From NCBI GenBank assembly GCA_958404085.1, contig CATXZX010000116.1, positions 1 through 6,175 of the forward strand: a stretch of 6,175 nucleotides of DNA, given 5' to 3'. Positions 1 through 4,688 of the stretch are shown here, piece after piece. Source of the stretch: an uncultured Prevotellaceae bacterium (GTDB taxonomy: Bacteria > Bacteroidota > Bacteroidia > Bacteroidales > Bacteroidaceae). The notes under the pieces were generated by a model that was not told where the DNA came from, searched no databases, and was given only the letters and a program-made list of their open reading frames with translations. The position numbers were made by a program, and so were the translations under genes. Within the stretch, counting starts at the first letter, position 1. Every line of letters begins with the position of its first letter.

Positions 1-53
1 TAAAATTCGTTACTCTCGCGCCTTTTTTGTATCTTTGGCCGCTCGTTCTTCAT
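1..53 (-). CDS. 5' end of an unidentified leftward gene (partial)
   Basis: On the minus strand an ATG at 53-51 opens a frame with no stop through the left edge, giving MKNERPKIQKRRESNEF and then leaving the window. The start is chosen because a well-formed Bacteroides-type promoter (65-95) ends about a dozen bases upstream, which leaves a leader of only a few bases. The GTG at 60-58 is in another frame and soon meets a stop. The visible residues are strongly basic but too few to assign a family. Its position back to back with a CI-like repressor gene, with an operator inside its promoter, suggests an early or excision/transposition gene of a phage-like element. That role is inferred from layout alone. 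Confidence 0.5.
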   Translation of the reverse strand, partial: MKNERPKIQKRRESNEF

Positions 54-64
54 TGAACACGTTG

Positions 65-95
65 CAAAGATACAGTATTCTGTATTAACAACAAA
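65..95 (-). promoter_or_regulatory. Leftward Bacteroides-type promoter
   Basis: Read on the minus strand, TTTG (95-92) is followed after exactly 19 bases by TATCTTTG (72-65). Both match the Bacteroides sigma-factor consensus (TTTG at -33, TAnnTTTG at -7) with the expected spacing. It would start a transcript near 58-60, just ahead of the ATG at 53. The spacer carries a perfect palindrome (70-85), so a bound repressor would block RNA polymerase directly. Confidence 0.7.
70..85. promoter_or_regulatory. Operator-like palindrome ATACAG-TATT-CTGTAT
   Basis: A perfect inverted repeat with 6-bp arms and a 4-bp centre lies between the -33 and -7 elements of the leftward promoter and overlaps the -7 by three bases. 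The half sequence TATTCTGTA recurs at 119-127 and 630-638. The likely ligand is the HTH protein encoded at 131-586; this is inferred from adjacency and the two-gene divergent layout. Confidence 0.65.
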
Positions 96-112
96 ATTTT
101 TGGAGCAAAATA

Positions 113-128
113 TTTCAATATTCTGTAT
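113..128. promoter_or_regulatory. Second operator-like half-site abutting the repressor start
   Basis: TATTCTGTAT (119-128) repeats the centre and right arm of the palindrome at 70-85, while the left arm (113-118, TTTCAA) is degenerate. It ends two bases before the repressor ATG at 131. Binding here would let the repressor limit its own expression. The degenerate arm suggests weaker binding than at 70-85. Confidence 0.4.
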
Positions 129-130
129 TT

Positions 131-586
131 ATGAGTGCAAAAAATGACATATCAGCCCGGTTTATAGAAGCATACGAGGCTTTACTTATAAGAAAGGATG
201 TAAGTGACAAACGAGATTTCGCCACTAAATTAGGCATTAGTGCTTCTATGGTAACCGAAATCTCAAAAGGGAGAAGCAGTGTTGGAACCTCAGCAATACA
301 GAATATTGTATCTCAATTAAACGTAAGTGCAGAATGGTTGCTAACGGGTAGGGGAGAGATGTTTACTGATGAATCGACAACAATCGCCAAGCAACAACCT
401 GTTATAGCCGATGAACGTTTGGTGACACAAGGTGTTACCCCCGAACTCATCACGGAACTACTCAATCGCATTACAGAACAAGCAGCCGAAATAGGTCGCC
501 TACAGGAACAAATACGGCAAATGACTATTGAAAAAGAAAAGCATGTATCGGATGCACCCATTTCTGGTACTGCAAATGTCGGGTAG
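131..586 (+). CDS. CI/Cro-like HTH repressor with C-terminal coiled coil
   Basis: This is a 151-residue putative DNA-binding repressor. Residues about 10-72 form an XRE/Cro-CI type helix-turn-helix domain: RDFATKLGIS is the first helix and turn, ASMVTEISKGRSSV the recognition helix region, and NVSAEWLLTGRGEMF closes the domain in the way typical of Bacteroidales phage and mobile-element regulators. Residues about 80-105 look like a linker. Residues about 106-136 (ITELLNRITEQAAEIGRLQEQI) have heptad character and probably make a dimerising coiled coil. There is no S24/LexA-type peptidase domain, so release by RecA-stimulated self-cleavage is not expected. The ATG at 131 is the only start that keeps the domain intact, and an operator-like half-site ends just before it. 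The gene probably controls both itself and the leftward gene at 53. A chromosomal regulator is possible, but the layout favours an element switch. Confidence 0.85.
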   Translation: MSAKNDISARFIEAYEALLIRKDVSDKRDFATKLGISASMVTEISKGRSSVGTSAIQNIVSQLNVSAEWLLTGRGEMFTDESTTIAKQQPVIADERLVTQGVTPELITELLNRITEQAAEIGRLQEQIRQMTIEKEKHVSDAPISGTANVG

Positions 587-864
587 GAGGATTCATTCTA
601 CATGTACGCCGCTGAAATGCTACGTGCGTTATTCTGTACTTGAAATGTACCCTATTTCCGCCTGAGTTTGTCCCCCTCCCTTTGGTGTCCCCTTCCATTA
701 CGCCACAATAACTGCCGGTATTCCCGATTTTATGGGCTTCTACAGGAGGATAGGAGAGAAAAACGGTGGTTTTTGAGGTGGGGGTATCACCGCAAAAATC
801 GGGGGCGAAATTAAAATTATGGTATTTATACCCCTCCCCCGTGCGTACCCTCAAAACCCACTTT
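587..864. other. Gene-free stretch after the repressor gene
   Basis: I find no convincing gene here on either strand. An open minus-strand frame (525-854) overlaps the repressor tail and its translation does not look protein-like. Features seen are a third TATTCTGTA (630-638), a TGTACCCTAT (646-655) resembling the TGTAACCCT repeats further right, pyrimidine-rich tracts around 670-700, a perfect short inverted repeat GGTAT-TT-ATACC (821-832), and a longer-range pair GGGGTAT (781-787) with ATACCCC (828-834). No clear terminator for the repressor transcript was found. Confidence 0.5.
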
Positions 865-924
865 TGTAACCCTAAACTTCAAAAGGTGTAACCCTAAACT
901 GTAACCCTTAATGTAACCCTAACT
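865..924 (+). repeat. Four direct copies of TGTAACCCT(A)AAC
   Basis: Copies start at 865 (TGTAACCCTAAACT), 887 (identical 14 bases), 900 (TGTAACCCTTAA) and 912 (TGTAACCCTAACT). All are in the same orientation, with steps of 22, 13 and 12 bases. Looser relatives sit at 646-655 and 844-853 (GCGTACCCTC). Clustered short direct repeats near an element end are usual for transposase or recombinase arm sites, or for replication-initiator iterons. The sequence alone does not separate these options, and no matching recombinase or Rep gene is in view. The resemblance to eukaryotic telomere repeats is likely coincidental. Confidence 0.7.
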
Positions 925-946
925 CCAGAATCGGCCTTTTAGGCAT

Positions 947-972
947 AAAAAAAGGAGGCGTGACAACCTCCC
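947..972 (-). terminator. Intrinsic terminator for the 1026-1265 gene
   Basis: On the minus strand GGAGG (971-967), an 8-base loop and CCTCC (958-954) are followed by seven T (953-947). It lies about 55 bases beyond the stop of the small minus-strand gene. A second small hairpin, CGGCA-AAA-TGCCG (983-995), sits between stop and terminator. Confidence 0.7.
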
Positions 973-1025
973 GTAAAAACATCGGCAAAATGCCGTTCAT
1001 ATTGCGTTCTAAGCCCACCGAAACA

Positions 1026-1265
1026 TCATTCTTTAGAATGACCGCCAGAGCCGCCAGAAATAAGCGTAGATTGCTTTATTATAGCCCGTTTCGTGCATAC
1101 CGTACCATTGCCGGACAACCCTGCGTGCAGCAGGTAATTCTTCGTTGCGCCCACCTGTTCAGCCGTCAAAACCGTATAAACCGCCGAAATGCTGCTGAAA
1201 TACCAGTCTTTCCGCTTCGTTCCGTCTATTCCGTGCGTCAAATGCACATGTATAACCTTTGCCAT
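1026..1265 (-). CDS. Small conserved-looking protein of unknown function (79 aa)
   Basis: The product begins MAKVIHVHLTHGIDG and continues with a core around residues 20-60 that includes DWYFSSISAVYTVLTAEQVG and NYLLHAGLSGNGTVCTKRAI. It has no signal peptide or membrane segment and is basic at the end. The pattern, a short beta-rich start followed by 'YF.SISA.YTVL...VG', is reminiscent of small Bacteroidales mobile-element proteins, but I cannot name a family. Support for a real gene is an isolated transcription unit: a -7 element TATATTTG (1293-1286) about 20 bases before the ATG, and an intrinsic terminator (947-972) after the stop. The stop codon lies within a perfect 16-bp palindrome (1026-1041, TCATTCT-TT-AGAATGA). 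A shadow frame on the plus strand of the same stretch is less protein-like. Confidence 0.7.
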   Translation of the reverse strand: MAKVIHVHLTHGIDGTKRKDWYFSSISAVYTVLTAEQVGATKNYLLHAGLSGNGTVCTKRAIIKQSTLISGGSGGHSKE

Positions 1266-1285
1266 ATCATTATCTTTTTCGTGTG

Positions 1286-1293
1286 CAAATATA
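1286..1293 (-). promoter_or_regulatory. -7 element of the 79-aa gene
   Basis: On the minus strand TATATTTG fits the Bacteroides TAnnTTTG consensus and would start a transcript about 15 bases before the ATG at 1265. The expected -33 position 19 bases upstream holds TATT rather than TTTG, so the promoter may be weak or need an activator. Confidence 0.5.
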
Positions 1294-1322
1294 CCAAATA
1301 ATCATTATATGGAATATATTTG
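1286..1322. repeat. Imperfect palindrome with outward-facing TATATTTG elements
   Basis: CAAATATA (1286-1293) is the reverse complement of TATATTTG (1315-1322). Between them, 1294-1312 (CCAAATAATCATTATATGG) is itself nearly palindromic apart from its centre and one base pair. The two TATATTTG copies point away from each other, which is the geometry of back-to-back promoters or of a dimeric regulator site. No plus-strand gene follows directly, so the rightward copy may be only the other operator arm. Confidence 0.45.
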
Positions 1323-1349
1323 ATATTCTATTTATTAAAAACGAGACAC

Positions 1350-1370
1350 AAAAAAAGCGGCACGAACCGC
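1350..1370 (-). terminator. Intrinsic terminator for leftward transcription
   Basis: On the minus strand GCGG (1370-1367), a 6-base loop and CCGC (1360-1357) are followed by seven T (1356-1350). It lies 25 bases beyond the stop of the possible reading frame at 1396-1536, the only candidate gene for it. Confidence 0.55.
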
Positions 1371-1395
1371 CGCCACTCCCCTACTCTACCTGACC

Positions 1396-1536
1396 TCAAT
1401 CCCATGTAAACCCGATGTAAGCCGGAACAAACTGATCCGCAAACTTTCGCAGCCTCAACAGCCCCTCCACGTAAACCAAAATTAAACCCACGTAAACATT
1501 TCGTTTTGCACCGCCGTCTACTCCAATCTTCCACAA
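1396..1536 (-). pseudogene. Possible 3' fragment of a minus-strand gene
   Basis: On the minus strand a frame runs from just after a TAG (1539-1537) to a TGA (1398-1396). It reads LWKIGVDGGAKRNVYVGLIL and ends FADQFVPAYIGFTWD. The composition is protein-like, the stretch NVYVGLILVYVEGLL is hydrophobic, and an intrinsic terminator follows 25 bases after the stop. The frame has no ATG; the only possible start is TTG at 1536. A neighbouring frame just upstream (GTG at 1564, VLKAFDVQIVVEDW) also looks protein-like, so one gene split by a frameshift near 1525 is possible. No family is recognised, and chance openness over 46 codons cannot be excluded. Confidence 0.3.
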
Positions 1537-1610
1537 CTATTTGAACATCAAAGGCTTTCAACACCTTTCACCCCTACCCTACTCTATACGCTTCGTTTTG
1601 TGCCCCATAA
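1537..1610. other. Likely junction zone between element and chromosome
   Basis: No intact gene is seen here. TTCGTTTTGCACC (1500-1512) and TTCGTTTTGTGCC (1592-1604) form an imperfect direct repeat flanking about 80 bases. The homology-like frame of the downstream gene remnant begins soon after, following a TAA at 1608-1610. I could not identify a defined terminal repeat or target duplication. Confidence 0.3.
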
Positions 1611-1931
1611 AATGTACGAACTGCCCCCGAAGCCTATCCCAGCATTACATTCAACTTGAAAAAGCCGCAAATCGTGCAACGGCTACGCTATGCGGTGAAA
1701 AACGCTGGAAACGCAATTGTATATGGAAACACATACCAACTCTTTGTTTGGGACAAGAACGGCTGGAAACAAGTGTGGTCCCGAACAGCCGATACGCATA
1801 ACTGGAGTGATACGGATTTGAATACCGAAAATCTCTATTGGCTGCATAATCCTACACAAAGCACAGAAGAAATGCCTTTCACCATTGACGAAAAAGGCCG
1901 GCAACATTTTGTGCTTGATTTTCTATTATAA
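1611..1931 (+). pseudogene. C-terminal discoidin-like domain remnant of a secreted protein
   Basis: The frame is open from 1611 to a TAA at 1929-1931, without an ATG near its beginning. It encodes about 106 residues. YPSITFNLKKPQIVQRLRY, then GNTYQLFVWDKNGWKQVW, then LYWLHNPTQSTEEMPFTIDEKG matches the pattern I know from the C-terminal beta-sandwich (F5/8 type C-like) of large Bacteroides transglutaminase-like secreted proteins: 'YPIVEIDLGKP..VTRLRY', 'GDEYELFYWD.GW', 'ALLWLRNHTKG.EER.F...NG'. Those proteins are several hundred residues long, so the N-terminal bulk is missing. A TTG at 1656 could act as a start but would cut into the domain. In the adjacent frame ELPPKP ends right where YPSITF begins (about 1634), which hints at a one-base frameshift. 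Probably non-functional. Confidence 0.6.
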
Positions 1932-2006
1932 CATAAATAGGTTCATATAAAACTAATGAATAATTGTCACTGATGAAGAGTTTATATGCCCTCTCTCAAT
2001 TCATAA

Positions 2007-2044
2007 TGCACCCCAAAAGTTAGACACAAGACTTTTGGGGTGCA
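2007..2044. mobile_element. Solo IS-end hairpin (minimal IS3-like remnant)
   Basis: TGCACCCCAAAAGT (2007-2020) and its exact reverse complement (2031-2044) flank only ten bases, TAGACACAAG. The left arm plus the start of the loop, CACCCCAAAAGTTAGACA, has the form of terminal repeats of IS3-family elements (IS150-like). Two such ends with no interior suggest an internal-deletion relic or a very small non-autonomous element. TCAATTC occurs on both sides (1996-2002 and 2047-2053) but not directly against the arms. Neither strand has a T run after the stem, so it is not a typical terminator, though it could act as a barrier hairpin. Confidence 0.5.
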
Positions 2045-2077
2045 GTTCAATTCGGATGATTATTTTAAAAACTGAGA

Positions 2078-2130
2078 ATAAAAAATGATCGACGCATACA
2101 AATCATTGTTGAGTATGCGCCGATCATTTT
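2078..2130 (-). terminator. rpsA terminator
   Basis: The stem pairs AAAATGATCG (2082-2091) with CGATCATTTT (2121-2130), has one mismatch, and continues with CGCATAC (2093-2099) against GTATGCG (2113-2119) around a 13-base loop. On the minus strand it ends in a T-rich run (2085-2080), about 50 bases beyond the rpsA stop. The stem's A/T ends could also let it stop transcripts arriving from the left. Confidence 0.8.
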
Positions 2131-2178
2131 AAGATATTTCGTAACTTTCTAAATAGATGACTTCTTTAAAAAGAATTC

Positions 2179-3972
2179 TTACTGATTCTGTTCCATCTTA
2201 GCTTTCAATTCAGCCAAAGCATCGATATCACCGAGCGTGGTTGCAGCCGCCTGATTCTGGATAACCGGAGTGTCTTCTTTCTTTGCAGCTTTCTTTGCAG
2301 CATTAGCAGTTTTCTTTTCAGCACGAGCTTCTGCACGCTGAGCATCTTCGAAAATGCGACTATGCGACAGAATGATACGTTTGCTCTCTTTGTTGAATTC
2401 AATTACCTTGAAAGGAAGTTTTTCATTCAACTGAGCATGGCTTCCGTCTTCTTTAACCAAATGCTTCGGCGTTGCAAAACCTTCGACACCATATTCGAGC
2501 TGGATTACCGCACCCTTGTCAAGCATCTCTACAATTGTACCCTCATGAACAGAATCGAGTGTAAAGATTGTCTCGAAGACATCCCAAGGATTCTCTTCCA
2601 ACTGCTTGTGGCCAAGGCTCAAGCGACGGTTTTCCTTGTCTATCTCAAGTACGATAACTTCTATCTCAGCACCAATCTGAGTAAATTCAGACGGGTGTTT
2701 GATTTTCTTCGTCCAAGAGAGGTCTGAGATATGGATTAAGCCGTCAACACCTTCTTCAATTTCAACAAATACACCAAAGTTCGTGAAATTACGTACTTTT
2801 GCAACATGTTTGCTGCCTACGGGGTACTTCGTATCAATATCTTTCCAAGGATCTTCTTTCAACTGTTTGATGCCAAGAGACATCTTACGTTCTGTGCGGT
2901 CAAGCGTCAGGATAACAGCTTCTACCTCGTCACCAACTTTCATGAAGTCCTGTGCAGAGCGCAGGTGCTGGCTCCAACTCATTTCAGATACGTGGATCAG
3001 ACCTTCTACACCCGGAGCTATTTCGATAAATGCACCGTAGTCTGCCATCACGACAACCTTACCTTTTACCTTATCGCCAACTTTCAAATCAGGATCAAGT
3101 GCATCCCAAGGATGCGGAGTCAACTGTTTCAGACCAAGAGCAATGCGTTTCTTTTCATCGTCGAAATCAAGAATAACGACATTAAGTTTCTGATCGAGTT
3201 CAACGATTTCTTTCGGATCATTTACACGACCCCAAGACAAATCTGTAATGTGAATCAATCCGTCAACACCGCCCAAATCGATAAAGACGCCATAAGAAGT
3301 AATATTCTTCACCGTACCTTCAAGTACCTGACCCTTTTCGAGCTTACCGATTATCTCTTTCTTCTGCGCTTCGAGTTCAGCCTCGATCAATGCCTTGTGC
3401 GATACAACGACATTCTTGTATTCCTGATTAATCTTAACAACCTGGAATTCCATCGTCTTACCAACGAATACATCGTAATCCCGAATTGGCTTGACATCAA
3501 TCTGAGACCCAGGAAGGAATGCTTCGATACCGAATACATCCACAATCATACCGCCCTTCGTACGGCATTTGATATAACCCTTGATAATTTCCTTGTCCTC
3601 AAGAGCCTTATTAACACGTTCCCAAGACTTACTTGCGCGTGCTTTTTTATGAGACAAAACCAACTGGCCTTTTTTGTCCTCTTGATTTTCAATGTAAACT
3701 TCGACTTTGTCACCCACTTTTAAATCGGGATTGTAGCGGAAATCGTTCATTGGGATGATACCATCGCTTTTGTAGCCGATGTTGACCACTACTTCGCGTT
3801 TGTTCATAGCAATAACGGTTCCTTCAACGACTTCGTGTTCATTTACTTTGTTCAACGTGTCGTCATAAGCCTTTTCAAGCTCTTCCTTGTTCTGCGCCGA
3901 AACGACAGAGCCATCCTCATAGGCTGCCCAGTCGAAATCTTCCAGCGGGGTAACATTCTTAAAATTGTTCAT
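2179..3972 (-). CDS. rpsA: 30S ribosomal protein S1
   Basis: This 597-residue RNA-binding protein belongs to the small ribosomal subunit and helps recruit and unfold mRNA. In Bacteroidota, where Shine-Dalgarno pairing is little used, it is probably central to initiation. Six S1 (OB-fold) repeats are visible at about residues 46-110, 127-194, 213-284, 298-371, 385-458 and 472-541. Repeats 3-5 are the most typical, each with 'G.V....YG/FG.F(I/V).(I/L)..GV(D/E)GLIH(I/V)(S/T)(D/E)(L/M)SW' and an ending of the '(L/M)SLG.KQL' type. Repeats 1 and 2 are divergent, as is usual for the ribosome-binding part of S1. The tail (543-597) is rich in Ala and Lys and ends with LGDIDALAELKAKMEQ. Length is normal for Bacteroidales S1. 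The ATG at 3972 follows an AT-rich leader without a Shine-Dalgarno sequence. It appears to be transcribed alone from the promoter at 4033-4040 to the terminator at 2078-2130. No defect is seen. Confidence 0.97.
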   Translation of the reverse strand: MNNFKNVTPLEDFDWAAYEDGSVVSAQNKEELEKAYDDTLNKVNEHEVVEGTVIAMNKREVVVNIGYKSDGIIPMNDFRYNPDLKVGDKVEVYIENQEDKKGQLVLSHKKARASKSWERVNKALEDKEIIKGYIKCRTKGGMIVDVFGIEAFLPGSQIDVKPIRDYDVFVGKTMEFQVVKINQEYKNVVVSHKALIEAELEAQKKEIIGKLEKGQVLEGTVKNITSYGVFIDLGGVDGLIHITDLSWGRVNDPKEIVELDQKLNVVILDFDDEKKRIALGLKQLTPHPWDALDPDLKVGDKVKGKVVVMADYGAFIEIAPGVEGLIHVSEMSWSQHLRSAQDFMKVGDEVEAVILTLDRTERKMSLGIKQLKEDPWKDIDTKYPVGSKHVAKVRNFTNFGVFVEIEEGVDGLIHISDLSWTKKIKHPSEFTQIGAEIEVIVLEIDKENRRLSLGHKQLEENPWDVFETIFTLDSVHEGTIVEMLDKGAVIQLEYGVEGFATPKHLVKEDGSHAQLNEKLPFKVIEFNKESKRIILSHSRIFEDAQRAEARAEKKTANAAKKAAKKEDTPVIQNQAAATTLGDIDALAELKAKMEQNQ

Positions 3973-4032
3973 TAATTTGTTGATTAAAAAATTTATTAAT
4001 AGCGTTAGACATTATATGGATCTAAACCGGCG

Positions 4033-4040
4033 CAAAGGTA
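4033..4040 (-). promoter_or_regulatory. rpsA promoter -7 element
   Basis: On the minus strand TACCTTTG matches TAnnTTTG and is followed by GC, as in many Bacteroides promoters. The leader to the rpsA ATG would be about 55 bases and is AT-rich. No clear TTTG is found at the -33 position; A/T-rich DNA precedes it instead. Confidence 0.55.
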
Positions 4041-4134
4041 CACATTTTTTTTAGACTGAGCATTTTTTTGACAGAAAAATCTCCTATTCAGTCAGATAGC
4101 AGGGCATATATTTCCTTTTTCTTCCATTTTAATG

Positions 4135-4142
4135 TAACTTCG
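4135..4142 (+). promoter_or_regulatory. Candidate -7 element of the lipoprotein gene
   Basis: TAACTTCG differs from TAnnTTTG at one position and lies about 32 bases before the ATG at 4175. No good -33 element is seen 19 bases upstream. The assignment is weak; a second similar string (AACTTTCG, about 4157-4164) is too close to the start to be preferred. Confidence 0.25.
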
Positions 4143-4174
4143 CTCCCGTAAATACGAACTTTCGCCTATAAGTT

Positions 4175-4672
4175 ATGAAAAAAAACGGTTGGTATCATTG
4201 TTTGCCCGTGCTTTTTATGAGCATCGCACTGACAGCTTGTAAAAAAAATACAGCACAGATAGAAGTTTCTCCTGTCAATACAGACACATTGCTCATTTCA
4301 GTGGAAGACTCCACCTTGTACGGAATAGCCGGTGAACATGGAATGAGTACATTTAGCCTTATAACCGACTCGGGCGACACCCTACTAATGAGTAAAACGT
4401 CAGAAGACGGTAACTATGGAACTTTTTATGGTTCCATATCAGAGGGAAACCGTTATGCAGTCATAGCAGCGGACGATAAAGAGACTGTTGTTTCTGCCAT
4501 CAACATAACTGAACTGGGACGTTTTGTCGAACACTATTCCATATTCAACGGCCGTTTGATATTTTTCGGTAATGAACGGCGCGATACGGTGCAGATCATA
4601 TCCATGGACCGCGATTCGCTCGTCATCCGCTATAACGACAATCACAGCGAAAGACTTTTACCAAAGTCCTGA
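4175..4672 (+). CDS. Small lipoprotein of unknown function
   Basis: The product has 165 residues. MKKNGWYHCLPVLFMSIALTAC is a lipoprotein signal peptide with lipobox LTAC; cleavage before Cys22 would leave a lipid-anchored protein of about 144 residues starting CKKNTAQIE. The Lys-rich positions after the cysteine are not a clear Bacteroidota surface-export signal (acidic residues are lacking), so the side of the membrane it faces is open. The mature part is rich in predicted beta strands (TLLISVEDSTLYGI, STFSLITDSGDTLLM, RYAVIAADDKETVVS) and ends with RDTVQIISMDRDSLVIRY, a 'W/D.V.I.....DSLV.' pattern seen in small beta-barrel or lipocalin-like Bacteroidales lipoproteins. I do not recognise the family. 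It is divergent from rpsA and converges on the kinase gene with a 16-base gap and no clear terminator between them. Confidence 0.8.
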   Translation: MKKNGWYHCLPVLFMSIALTACKKNTAQIEVSPVNTDTLLISVEDSTLYGIAGEHGMSTFSLITDSGDTLLMSKTSEDGNYGTFYGSISEGNRYAVIAADDKETVVSAINITELGRFVEHYSIFNGRLIFFGNERRDTVQIISMDRDSLVIRYNDNHSERLLPKS

Positions 4673-4688
4673 CTGTCCCTTGCATTTT

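Noticed and set aside
30..37. Plus-strand TATCTTTG as a promoter for the repressor gene
   Set aside because: It matches the -7 consensus but has only TTCG at the -33 position, lies inside the leftward coding frame, and would give a leader of almost 90 bases through the operator. Possible but not supported enough to list.
525..854. Minus-strand 109-residue open frame
   Set aside because: It overlaps the repressor tail antisense, has no promoter match before its ATG, and is rich in Arg, His, Asn and Thr without any recognisable domain pattern.
865..924. Telomere-like CCCTAA character of the repeats, or a CRISPR array
   Set aside because: Spacing is irregular and short (12-22 bases), there are no unique spacers of CRISPR length, and bacterial chromosomes of this group are circular.
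1405..1497. TGTAAACCC, TGTAAGCC and CGTAAACC strings that look like degenerate copies of the 865-924 repeats
   Set aside because: They fall inside the protein-like minus frame 1396-1536, where they encode VYVG, VYVE, YIG and FTW, so coding repetition explains them as well; they are also less regular than the 865-924 copies.
2806..3723. Long plus-strand frame of 305 residues
   Set aside because: It lies entirely antisense to rpsA and follows from the codon pattern of that gene.
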